From Pontibacter sp. Tf4 (GTDB taxonomy: Bacteria; Bacteroidota; Bacteroidia; Cytophagales; Hymenobacteraceae): a stretch of DNA of 64,000 nucleotides. The position numbers and the translations under genes were made by a program. Below are positions 8,601 through 17,300 of this stretch, piece by piece (the first letter of the stretch is position 1; every line of letters starts with the position of its first letter). The DNA lies in NCBI RefSeq assembly GCF_014212495.1, contig NZ_JACKZC010000001.1, forward strand, positions 372,001 to 436,000. The letters are read 5' to 3'. The notes below the pieces were generated by a model, which did no database searches, was not told the DNA's origin, and saw nothing but the letters and a program-made list of their open reading frames with translations.

Positions 8601-8959
8601 TAGCTGAGGCCGGTAACTATACAGTTCGTGTAATTGGTGCAGGCGGTTGTGCTTCTGTAGTATCGGATGCATTTGTAGCAACCCTGCAGCCAACTGCTAT
8701 TGAAGACGAGCTGGCCATGGGCGTTAAAATTTCGCCTAACCCAACTGCCGACAAGTTCAGCATCTCTACAGAAGAACCGTTACAGCAGGCAACTATAGTT
8801 GTAACCAACATGCTGGGCAATGTAGTGTACCGCACAGCAGTACCAATGCTTGCAAGCGAGCTGGAAGTTAACCTGAGCCATTTGCCATCTGGTTTATACC
8901 TGGTGCAGGTGCAGGCTAAAAAGCTGCGTGTAGTGCGCAAAATACTGTTAACAAAATAA
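5609..8959 (+). CDS. Secreted endonuclease I with Ig-like array and T9SS type A sorting domain
   Basis: 1116 residues. Signal peptide about 1-20 (LAAQ). An endonuclease I (EndA/NucM) domain at about 24-255 carries the His-Me finger segment CEHTVPQSWF (near 95) and MRSDIHHLFPT...N..RG..PFGE. Two fibronectin-III-like modules follow (about 260-375 and 379-495), each with WSNGSGDRR- or WTNGSGDGR-type strands. A domain of about 190 residues (509-700) is not recognised. PKD/Ig-like modules span 703-1028, and a C-terminal T9SS type A domain (SPNPTADKF ... GLYLVQV) occupies about 1029-1116. Predicted role: cell-surface or secreted nuclease degrading extracellular DNA or RNA. It has its own promoter and terminator. 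Some Ig modules resemble those of the type B cargo proteins downstream. Confidence 0.93.
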   Translation: MKRFLLALSILLSATLQLAAQTAPPANLSGEELKTWLRTNWYDGKRIVLDYSTARGKMYNYIDNYNNKVTCVYSGYQESKAYSETGTSTAIGSINCEHTVPQSWFNEAVRMRSDIHHLFPTYDTWNSDRGSDPFGEIPDNQTTKWVRGSSSQTAIPTSNIDEYSEDGPGKYEPREDHKGNLARAVFYFYTMHATQSFDSGKNVITAVADLNTLYQWHLQDPVDARERERNDRVEKAQGNRNPYIDYPELVAKAWGLAPVNCSPATQISSLTVTDKTTSSVKLTWSNGSGDRRLVVVREGAAVAFAPTGTYSGVNADFSAATDQGNGQRIVYYNSGNTVTITGLKANTTYYVQAFEACSSDNTYNITAAPTITATTPDYACTGVPTAVTALSSADVAQGGFTLNWTNGSGDGRIVVIRKDVAPSFVPQAGTVYNGASANYSSAATLTDGSKLIYSGAGSSVTVTGLQAGSLYFVQVFESCSNGNQYETAAAPALAVTTSAANNPPTGNGNVVAMQDFNATATDGWAVISGFEKVSNINTGYPDKQRLRSGSSLQVSATPEPHVLELSEVTIAGRQDVYLELYNSAVATTSGNGVENSDLFEVYVALDGANYSTTPDVRMTGTTTSNNIQYGMNGTATITTAAGTPVERIFSENGALPLDKAPSILRVTIPNGTTSVKVKLLVKANSDKEIWNVEDVALYAAASGPTDCDEFALEGHAGEDVTLYAGQSATIGAAAEDGYTYNWSPAIGLSDATIANPSVSHTTPGTYVYTVTATKDGCSSTDEITVTVQALAAPVVADVTICSGQTAALEVSNPDAAMVYKWYDAETAGTLLGTGATHNTIQLTTTTSFYVEAVNTQGIASTRTKVTVTVLAGAPAAATIAGPTAACAGETITYTATAAEGVTNYTWTVPANWTIVSGAGTATITVTTAGNSGDVTVKVASTCGESEATTYAVTVNAVPAKPVISQNGNQLTASVTGNTYEWKKDGVAIADATTQTITIAEAGNYTVRVIGAGGCASVVSDAFVATLQPTAIEDELAMGVKISPNPTADKFSISTEEPLQQATIVVTNMLGNVVYRTAVPMLASELEVNLSHLPSGLYLVQVQAKKLRVVRKILLTK

Positions 8960-8983
8960 CGGTATAAATTTATACTTAACTGA

Positions 8984-9013
8984 GGCCCTGCAGCTAACCT
9001 GCAGGGCCTTTTT
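8984..9013 (+). terminator. Terminator after the endonuclease I gene
   Basis: A perfect 10-bp stem GGCCCTGCAG / CTGCAGGGCC with a 5-nt loop and five T, 25 bp past the stop. Confidence 0.88.
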
Positions 9014-9310
9014 GCGTTTATATGCTTTAGTTCGTCAGGCAAACAATACATACCTCTGTTCTGACGTATTTAAAGTATAGTTTGTAATAAACAAAGCTGC
9101 CTGTGCGCTTTTGCTGCAAGTAAGCAAAAGTTACAGCCGCTGTATACCTGTGTTCAGCAATCGGAACAGATGTAGAAAGCCTTGTGTGCCGAGGAAAGTG
9201 AAAAGTCTGTGGATGCGTGTTTTGAAGTGTGTTGAAACCCGAATAAAACTCTGAAGGTGCAGGCCGTTTGTAGCGTCCTGGCCCGGAATTCACCCTTTAA
9301 TGATGGCTTA
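9014..9310. other. Spacer upstream of the first type B cargo gene
   Basis: 297 bp with no convincing reading frame. A GTG at 9257 could extend the next gene by 18 codons, but these residues precede a proper signal peptide and are rejected. No clear TAnnTTTG element was found. Confidence 0.5.
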
Positions 9311-12300
9311 ATGCGCTTACCTTTATCAAAGTATATCCGTTGGCCTTTCCTGGTGATCTGCCTGCTGCTTGCACAACTCAGTTTTGCGCAAACGCAACCG
9401 GCATGTCAGATAGCTGTAGAGGCAGAAGGTTCTTCCTCGCTTTGCCAGGGAGAAACAGTCGTGCTGCGCGCTGTTTCATCTAACCAGCTTGCCACCTACC
9501 AATGGTTACTCAACAATACCGAGATAGCAGGCGCAACTGGTGCCACCATAACTGTCAGTGCTGATGGCGATTATTCAGTTCGTGTTACAGGTAGCACCTG
9601 CCAGGTAAATACATCCGCCCCATTCCGGATAACCGTATCGCCGAGGCCCGCCAATCCTAACTTTTTTGTTGACCCTAATTTACCCCAGGGCAGTTGCTCA
9701 GGTACTGAGCTAACTTTCAATGTAAATGCTCCGCAGCCTGATATCTTTTACACCTGGTTTTTCGGAGATGGGGCTACTGAACAAGGGCCTTCGGTAAAGC
9801 ATACCTACAACGAGAAAGGAGTTGGTGTAAGAACATTTAATGCGAAAGTAATAGCCACAACCGCACAAGGCTGCCAATCTGATACGGTAACGCAACAGGT
9901 ACTTGTAAAACGTCTGCCCGAGGCAGCCTTTGCCGATACATCCGGGTTTATTACCTGTTTACCCGATACCGTAGAAGACGGCGAAATAGAAGTATTTGCC
10001 TATATCGAGAACAAAACAGTAGAACCATACCTGTCCGATATAAAAACATACATTGTGAACTGGGGAGATGGCAGCCCGGATCAACTATACACACGCAATC
10101 AATTTCCAATAAAGAACCCGGCGGCTTATACCGAAATAGGAGAATATCCGATTAAGATAAGGGCTGTAGCCAGCAACGGCTGCGAGGTTGAGTTCGATAC
10201 CGTTTATACTGTCAGCAAGGAGCCCAAGGCCAATTTCACTTTAGATAAGCAGCCTGCTTCCACGCCAAGTTCGTGTTTGCCCGTCATTGTGTCGGTGGGC
10301 GATAGCTCCACGGGGGGCGGCCTTTCCTATAAATGGACAATAACACCTGAAACCGGCTTTACCGTAGAGCATGGGGGCTTCGACCAGGACACCCTTTCGT
10401 TATTGTTTACAGAAAGCGGCATTTACGAAATAGAGCTTATAGTTGCCAACGGCTGCGACGACGATACTACCTCGCAGTCGGTGGTGGTGGGCTGGCCGCA
10501 GGTGCAGCTACCCCCAGATACGGTTTCCTGCGGGCCGATAGAATATAAATACACGGTCGGAGCGCAGCCCGGCCTGGGAAACGTGTTTGTCGATCCTAAC
10601 CTGGGCCGCATCCAGAAAGCCACCTGGACCATAACCAGCCCTACGGGGGCAAGGCGCACACTTTCCGGGCAAAACCAAACTATAAAGTTTACGGAAATAG
10701 GGGTGCACGAAGTCTCGCTCGTTGTCGAAAATGAATGTGGCTCGTCGGAAGAACTGACGGGAAGTATGCCTATGGTGCAGCGCATTACGGTACAACCCAT
10801 CCCGGAGTCGCCTACGGTGCAGGACCTGACTGTTTGTAACGGCGATGATGCAACTATTGAGCCTACAGGTGGCAGCGGTAACTATAACTTTTACGATGAA
10901 CAGGGCACGCTGCTGGTCACAGGAGCAAATTTCACCGTCACCGGACTTACCCAGACCACCACGTTCCTCGTGGAAAGCATCGGCGACCAGGGTTGCCCGA
11001 GTGCGCGCGTGCCGGTAAAAGTAACCGTAGTACCACCATTAGCCAATAATATTATTCAGGGCGACCAGAGTTTGTGCCAGGGCGATGCGCCTGCCCCGTT
11101 AACCGGAAACGCACCTTCAGGCGGCACAGGCAGCGGCTACATATATACCTGGCTCAGCAGTACATCCGGCCCCGATGCCGGTTTTGCACCTGCCGCCGGT
11201 GTAAATAACGATGTAAACTATACACCGCAGCCATTATCACAACGCACCTGGTTCCGCAGGTTGGTTAGTGCTGCCAGCTGTACGCCGGATACCAGTAATG
11301 TAGTGGTGATAAACGCTGTGCCTAAAATACAGAACAACACCATTTCAGAATCGCAGGATATTTGCGAGGGGCAGGCACCGAAACCACTGGTGGGCACACG
11401 TGTTACCGGTGGCGATGGCTCAGGCTATACCTTTAAATGGCAGGTAAGCACCGAGGGGCCGGCAACAGGCTTTGTAGATGCACCTGGCAACAATACAGGA
11501 GAGAACTATAGCCCCGACGTGCTGGCGCAGGCATCGTGGTTCCGAAGGGTAGTTACCTCGGCCGGTTGTACGGTTATCTCTGAGCCCGTCATGATCGATA
11601 TAGTGCCGGCACTGGACAACAACACTATTTCAGCAGCACAGACTATTTGTGTGGGCACTACGCCGGCCCCGCTTACAGGCTCTGCCCCCACCGGTGGCTC
11701 CGGGCCTTATGTTTATCTGTGGGAGAGCAGCATTACCGGCCCGAATGCAGGATTTGGCCCGGCAGCGGGTACCAACAACGGACAAAGCTATACACCGGGC
11801 AACCTGCGCGTAAATACATGGTTCCGCCGTACGGTTACCACACAGGGCTGCGAGGCCAGCATCAGCGAAGCCATCCTGATCACGGTTAACCAGGGGGTAG
11901 CCAACAACAGCGTAAGCGCGCCGCAAACTATATGCGCCGGCGATGTACCTGCCGCCCTCACCGGAACAACCCCGATTGGCGGCAACGGCACCTATACCTA
12001 CCTGTGGCAAAGCAGCATAACAGGCCCCGACAGCGGTTTTGGTTCAGCAGCAGGAACCAATACTGGCCAGAACTATACACCGCAGGCATTAACCCAGAAT
12101 ACCTGGTTCCGAAGGGTAGTAGATTCGCAGGGGTGTAAAGCTACATCAGAACCGGTACTAATTACGGTTAACCCACGGCCATCGCCACCAATACTTACAG
12201 TGCGCGATGCTACCACCTGCCCGGGCGGCTCGGCTACGCTGAAGGTACAGAATGCCAATGGTGGTATTTACCAGTGGTTTACCGATGCCACCGGCGGAGA

Positions 12301-12919
12301 GCCTGTATTTGAAGGTGCCGAGTTCCGTACCCCAAACCTGACGGCACCAGTTACTTACTATGTAGAAGCTGTGAACACCAATGGCTGTGCCAGCGCTACC
12401 CGCACCTCCGTAAATGTAACTATAGTTGACCCGGTAGCCGATGCCGGCGAAGATGTAACAATTATACAGGGCAATACTGTAGAGCTGCGCGCCACCGGCG
12501 GCGATACCTATATATGGGAGCCGGCCGAGAGCCTGAGTAACCCAACTATAGCTAACCCGATTGCCCGGCCGCAGGAAACTACTACCTATCGGGTAACCGT
12601 GAGCACCGAAGAAGGCTGTACCGCTACCGACGAAATAACTGTTACCGTGATACCGGCCATTAAGGTGCCAAACGCCTTTACCCCGAACCGCGACAACGTG
12701 AACGAGGTATGGGAGATCGAGAATATCGAGAATTACCCGGATGTGCGCGTGGAGGTATTTAACAGGTGGGGCAACCTTGTATTTGCATCAAACGGGTACG
12801 GCAAGCCCTGGGATGGTACCCTGAACGGCGAAGACCTGCCGGTGGCCACTTACTATTACATGATCTTCCTGAACAAATCTGAAAAACCGATCTCAGGCAA
12901 CGTTACCATCATCCGATAA
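9311..12919 (+). CDS. Giant PKD/Ig-repeat surface protein with gliding-motility-type (T9SS type B) C-terminal domain
   Basis: 1202 residues from the ATG that begins the signal peptide (MRLPLSKY ... LSFAQ). Ig-like module at about 31-97, then PKD modules (YTWFFGDG, VNWGDGS). Four tandem modules of about 95 residues fill 577-955, each with NN(T/S)(I/V)S..Q.ICxG, PLTG, GGxGxY.Y.W, TGP..GF, YTP and TWFRR. Further Ig/PKD modules follow to about 1113. The C-terminus (FTPNRDNVNEVWEI ... VEVFNRWGNLVF ... GNVTIIR) is the CHU_C/TIGR04131 type B sorting domain. Such proteins are large adhesins or matrix proteins exported by T9SS and resembling SprB. The next gene, 2 bp downstream, is a PorP/SprF protein, the usual partner needed for export or attachment of type B cargo. 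Confidence 0.92.
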   Translation: MRLPLSKYIRWPFLVICLLLAQLSFAQTQPACQIAVEAEGSSSLCQGETVVLRAVSSNQLATYQWLLNNTEIAGATGATITVSADGDYSVRVTGSTCQVNTSAPFRITVSPRPANPNFFVDPNLPQGSCSGTELTFNVNAPQPDIFYTWFFGDGATEQGPSVKHTYNEKGVGVRTFNAKVIATTAQGCQSDTVTQQVLVKRLPEAAFADTSGFITCLPDTVEDGEIEVFAYIENKTVEPYLSDIKTYIVNWGDGSPDQLYTRNQFPIKNPAAYTEIGEYPIKIRAVASNGCEVEFDTVYTVSKEPKANFTLDKQPASTPSSCLPVIVSVGDSSTGGGLSYKWTITPETGFTVEHGGFDQDTLSLLFTESGIYEIELIVANGCDDDTTSQSVVVGWPQVQLPPDTVSCGPIEYKYTVGAQPGLGNVFVDPNLGRIQKATWTITSPTGARRTLSGQNQTIKFTEIGVHEVSLVVENECGSSEELTGSMPMVQRITVQPIPESPTVQDLTVCNGDDATIEPTGGSGNYNFYDEQGTLLVTGANFTVTGLTQTTTFLVESIGDQGCPSARVPVKVTVVPPLANNIIQGDQSLCQGDAPAPLTGNAPSGGTGSGYIYTWLSSTSGPDAGFAPAAGVNNDVNYTPQPLSQRTWFRRLVSAASCTPDTSNVVVINAVPKIQNNTISESQDICEGQAPKPLVGTRVTGGDGSGYTFKWQVSTEGPATGFVDAPGNNTGENYSPDVLAQASWFRRVVTSAGCTVISEPVMIDIVPALDNNTISAAQTICVGTTPAPLTGSAPTGGSGPYVYLWESSITGPNAGFGPAAGTNNGQSYTPGNLRVNTWFRRTVTTQGCEASISEAILITVNQGVANNSVSAPQTICAGDVPAALTGTTPIGGNGTYTYLWQSSITGPDSGFGSAAGTNTGQNYTPQALTQNTWFRRVVDSQGCKATSEPVLITVNPRPSPPILTVRDATTCPGGSATLKVQNANGGIYQWFTDATGGEPVFEGAEFRTPNLTAPVTYYVEAVNTNGCASATRTSVNVTIVDPVADAGEDVTIIQGNTVELRATGGDTYIWEPAESLSNPTIANPIARPQETTTYRVTVSTEEGCTATDEITVTVIPAIKVPNAFTPNRDNVNEVWEIENIENYPDVRVEVFNRWGNLVFASNGYGKPWDGTLNGEDLPVATYYYMIFLNKSEKPISGNVTIIR
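11041..12175 (+). repeat. Four tandem ~285-bp coding repeats in the first type B cargo gene
   Basis: Units begin near 11041, 11332, 11617 and 11900. They share conserved TWFRR, TGP..GF and ICxG positions but have diverged in sequence, so the array is older than the one in the neighbouring giant gene. Confidence 0.8.
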
Positions 12920-12921
12920 CT

Positions 12922-13887
12922 ATGAAAAAGCGATACCTATACCTGCCTTTAGTTCTGTTGCTTTTGTGTGCGCCAACTATAGTTGCACAGCAGCGGCCGC
13001 AGTATAGCCAGTATATGCTTAACAATTTTATTCTTAACCCTGCTATTACCGGTATCGAGAGCTATGCAGATATTAGGGTGAGTAACCGCAGGCAGTGGAT
13101 AGGGCTGGATGGTGCGCCGGTTACCTATTACCTTACCGCGCATACGCCACTTAACAAAGGCATGGGCAGCACACAGTACCACCGGGCGCTGGCACACCAT
13201 GGCATTGGCGCCGTACTGCATACCGATAAGACCGGCCCGCTGCGCCGGACCGGAGTTGCCTTTTCCTATGCCTACCATTTGCCTATCACCAACTCCATTA
13301 ACATTTCCGGTGGGGCTTCGGTGGGTATCATCCGCAACTCTATCAATACCAACGACCTCGAGTTTACCAATAGCAACGATCCGCTGGTAGGTGGCGGCAG
13401 CATTAACAACAACGTAGTGGACCTTAACCTGGGCCTGTGGATCTATTCGCGTAATTTTTCGGTGGGGGTAGCCGGGGCGCAGCTGCTGGAAGATGTGGGC
13501 AGTTTTAATGCAGCCGAAGAAGACCGTGCCGCCCTGGGTTTGCAGCGCCATTATTTTGCTACAGCCAGTTACCGCTTCGAGCCTACCAGCACACTGGATG
13601 TGATACCGTCTGTGATGTGGAAACTGGCAAACCCGAGCCCGGCCTCAGTGGATGTCAGCCTCAGGACAATTTACGACGAACGCTTCTGGGTAGGGGCTGC
13701 TTACAGGCACAACGATGCACTGGTAGGCATGGTCGGTGTTTATGTAAGCCCGGTACTTGATATCTCTTATTCCTACGACGCCACTACCTCCAGCCTGAAC
13801 AAAGTAAGTGCAGGTACACACGAAGTGGTAATAGGCTTTAAGCTGATGAACGACCGGCGCATTCTGTGTCCGCAGTGGATCTGGTAA
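12922..13887 (+). CDS. PorP/SprF-family type IX secretion outer-membrane protein (first copy)
   Basis: 321 residues; signal peptide to about residue 22 (APTIVAQQ). Family segments are visible: QRPQYSQYMLNNFILNPAITG at the N-terminus, VSNRRQWIGLDGAPVTYYLTAHTP, the middle barrel strands, and the end YSYDATTSSLNKVSAGTHEVVIGFKL. Members are 14-strand-like outer-membrane barrels that cooperate with PorE-type proteins in T9SS, and SprF is specifically needed for SprB secretion. The start lies 2 bp after the type B cargo stop, indicating co-transcription and a dedicated partner. The exact barrel topology is inferred. Confidence 0.93.
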   Translation: MKKRYLYLPLVLLLLCAPTIVAQQRPQYSQYMLNNFILNPAITGIESYADIRVSNRRQWIGLDGAPVTYYLTAHTPLNKGMGSTQYHRALAHHGIGAVLHTDKTGPLRRTGVAFSYAYHLPITNSINISGGASVGIIRNSINTNDLEFTNSNDPLVGGGSINNNVVDLNLGLWIYSRNFSVGVAGAQLLEDVGSFNAAEEDRAALGLQRHYFATASYRFEPTSTLDVIPSVMWKLANPSPASVDVSLRTIYDERFWVGAAYRHNDALVGMVGVYVSPVLDISYSYDATTSSLNKVSAGTHEVVIGFKLMNDRRILCPQWIW

Positions 13888-13919
13888 CTATAGTTATATT
13901 ACAAATAAAAATCAGAACA

Positions 13920-13946
13920 AAGGTGCTGCTATGCGGCACCTTTTTT
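13920..13946 (+). terminator. Terminator after the first cargo-PorP operon
   Basis: A 9-bp stem AAGGTGCTG / CGGCACCTT (one G-T pair) with six T, 33 bp after the stop. Confidence 0.82.
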
Positions 13947-14358
13947 GTTGTTCCTGCCTCGCTTCTCCGCACTTTATTTTTGCACCATTTTTCTGAAGAA
14001 GGTATCTGCTAATTTTAACATTTTAATAATAAAAATTAGCTCAATATTAGGGGGTGTTTATAATTTTCTTATATTAGTGTACATCTATGTAAGCTGATAA
14101 TCGGGGAGGTATATTGTAATGCAATCTAAATTTTGTACTTATTTAATATAATTACACTTGCATGAACGATATTCGAAAATAGGATGTAACTTTCTGTGAA
14201 TAAGCACCTGGAGTATTCTGAAGCAGCTTGGTATTTGGCAAACAAACCTGGTGAGATATTCCTGTAAGAACGAGGACTGATTACGGCTGGTGCTGATAAA
14301 ATACAATCTATCTACAAACTTAATAGGGTTTATATAGCAAACCTTTACTTTTTGCCAA
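13947..14358. other. AT-rich promoter region of the second cargo operon
   Basis: About 410 bp with no gene. Strongly AT-rich between 14000 and 14160, as expected for a promoter or long leader of the large operon that follows. No exact TAnnTTTG match was identified. The contrast in AT content with the coding DNA on both sides is obvious. Confidence 0.5.
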
Positions 14359-17300
14359 ATGGGAAGAGTCATCAGGAAAGCGCTACTGTTTACAGTGGCT
14401 TTCTTTAGTGTTATGGCCAATTGTTTTGCGCAGGACCTTTCCCTGGGTTCTGCTGCTGCATTTAACATTCTGGCCGGCGAAAAGGTAGTAAACAATGGCA
14501 GTACCCTGGTACAGGGCAACGTGGGAGTAGGCTCAGGCGCTGTGTTAACGGGTTTTGCACCGGGCAGCATCAAAGGCGAGATCCATGTGAACAATGCCAC
14601 CTCGTTAAATGCCCTTAGCGACCTCTCTGCTGCTTACCAGGCCAATTTCCAGAAAACGTATAATCAGGTTCTCCCTAACACACTTTCCGACGAAGCCTTC
14701 GCTCCCGGTGTTTACAGGATAAACGGCACTGCCAGCATAAAGGGCCCGATCATCCTGAATGCCAATAACAACCCCAACGCTACCTTCATTTTCCAGATCA
14801 CCAAGGATCTGATAGTGGATCCAAACATCACCATTGCCCTGATAAACGGCGCCCGCGTGAACAATGTGCTGTGGCTTGTTGGCGAGAACGCGCAGGTAGG
14901 AAGCAGCGCCTACATTAAAGGTAACCTGGTAGCAAACAAAAACATAGCAGTTGCCGACGATGCCGCTATACTGGGCCGGATCATGAGTCTGGGTGGTAGT
15001 ATTACCTTAAGTAACAACATTGTATCGCAGCCAACCGACCTAAGCATTGAGAAAACGAAAGTTTCGGACACGCCTAATAAGAAGTACGCCGTTGGCGATA
15101 CAGTAACTTACCAGATAAAGATCCGGAACCTGGGTCCTGTAGATGACGAGCTGGTAATGGTGCGCGATGTACTGCCTGCCGGACTGAGCTTTATTTCGGC
15201 CACAACTTCCAAAGCAGGCACCAGTTACGACCAAACCTATGGCCTCTGGATGGTAGATGTGCTGAAGGTAGGCGAAGTACAGACGCTGACCATAAAAGCG
15301 CGTGCCACGATGGCCGGCTATATCGTAAATACTGCTACGGTGGCCGGCTCTACGGTAGACGAAAACCTGAACAACAACAAATCAGATGCTGACCTTTGCG
15401 TGGTGCTGTCGGATGCCGGTGAGATACAGGGGCCGACGGCCGTTTGTGCGGGAAGTACCAATACCTATAACATCAAACAAATTCCGGGTGCAACCTATAC
15501 CTGGTCCGTTCCTTCAGACTGGGTCATTACGGCCGGAAGCAGAAACTCCTCGGAGATAACAGTACGAATTGGCAATACATCCGGATCTATTTCGGTAACG
15601 GTTAACAACATTTGCGGGGCCAGCCCGCCAAGCAGACTGACGGTAGAAGTGGTGCAGAACGTGCCGCCTAAACCCGGGCCGATATCCGGTACACTGGAGC
15701 TCTGTTCCGGTAAAGCGACCACCTATAGTATAGCACCCGTAGCCGGTGCTATTGGCTATAGATGGACTCTGCCCGCTGGCTGGACCATGGTAAGTGATAA
15801 TGGTACTTCTATAGTTGTGACCACAGACGGTGATGCTACTACCAAACGCCTGAGCGTATCGGCTTACAACATTTGCGGCGACGGCGAGCCAAGCGTGCTG
15901 GATGTAACACCGGTATTAAAAGTGCCAAACCAGCCGGGTGTTATTAGTGGCCCTGCAGCTGTGTGCTCAACGGTAGCATCGGCAACCTACAGTATCAGCA
16001 AAGTAAGCAATGCCAGCAGCTATACCTGGACCGTTCCTGCCGGCTGGGTTATCCTGAGCGGCCAGGGCACAAATACTATCACCGTAAAGCCAACCGCGCA
16101 GGCCGGCGATATTACCGTAAAAGCCCTGAACGATTGCGGAGAGAGTACTGCTCAGAAATTAGTAGTTACACCGGTAGAGAATCCGCCGCTGGCACCGGGT
16201 GCTATTAAAGGCGCTGATGCCGTGTGTGTGAGCTCTGCAGGAAATGTTTATAGCATTGATGCCGTGCCAAATGCCAAAGGCTATACCTGGACCGTACCTG
16301 CGGGCTGGACTATAGTTAGTGGTCAGAACACACCTACGATAACGGTAGCAGCTGGTACAACTGGTGGCAAGATAACCGTAGTAGCCCTTAACGATTGCGG
16401 TTCAAACGGCAGCAGCTCAAAAGATATTCAGATTACCGACGCTGTTCCAGCTGCACCCACTGCTATCAAAGGCACGCCATACGGTTGCTCAACCCAGACA
16501 GCTACCTACACCATTGATCCGGTTTCAGGTGCCATCGGCTATACCTGGACAGTTCCGGCTGGCTGGACGATTATTTCCGGTCAGAACACGACCACGATCA
16601 CGGTAAAAGTAGGTTCTGGCACAGGCACTATTTCCGTGAAAGCAAAAGGCAGCTGCGGCGATGGCCCGGCTAAATCGTTAACGGTACAGCCGCAAATTAA
16701 CATTCCGGCTACGCCAGCGGCCATCACAGGTCCGGATGAAGTATGTAAGTCTCAGGCAGAGCTGACCTATAGTGTAACCCCGGTGGCCGGCGTTACCAAC
16801 TATAGCTGGAGTGTGCCACAAGGCTGGACCATTGTTTCCGGACAGGGCACTGCCACTATAAAGGTAACAGCAGGCACCACACCAGGCGATATTACGGTGA
16901 AAGCCACCAACGATTGCGGCACCAGCACAGCCCAGATCAAAGCGGTAAAAGTATCCATAGAAGCGCCGGCCACGCCAGGCCCTATCACAGGGCCGGCCAC
17001 GGTATGCGGTGGCCAGCAGAGCATCACCTATAGCATTGCAGCGGTAACTGGCGCTACGTCCTATGAGTGGAGCGCCCCGGGCTGGACCATCACTTCTGGT
17101 CAGGGAACTACCACTATAACCGTAACGCCGGGCACATCAGCTACAACAATAAAAGTAACAGCTAAAAATGCCTGCGGACTCGGAAGCAGCAACAGCCTGC
17201 AGGTGCAGGTTACCAATACACCGCCTCCGGCACCAACCGCTATCAAAGGCACACCTTATAGTTGCGCCACTACAACTGCCACCTACACCATTGATGCTGT

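Noticed and set aside
9257..9310. GTG start extending the first cargo protein by 18 residues
   Set aside because: The proper signal peptide starts at the ATG at 9311; the extension is hydrophilic and unlikely.
14139..14600. Minus-strand frame over the promoter and start of the large cargo gene
   Set aside because: Antisense to a clear signal peptide and DUF3494 domain; no independent support.
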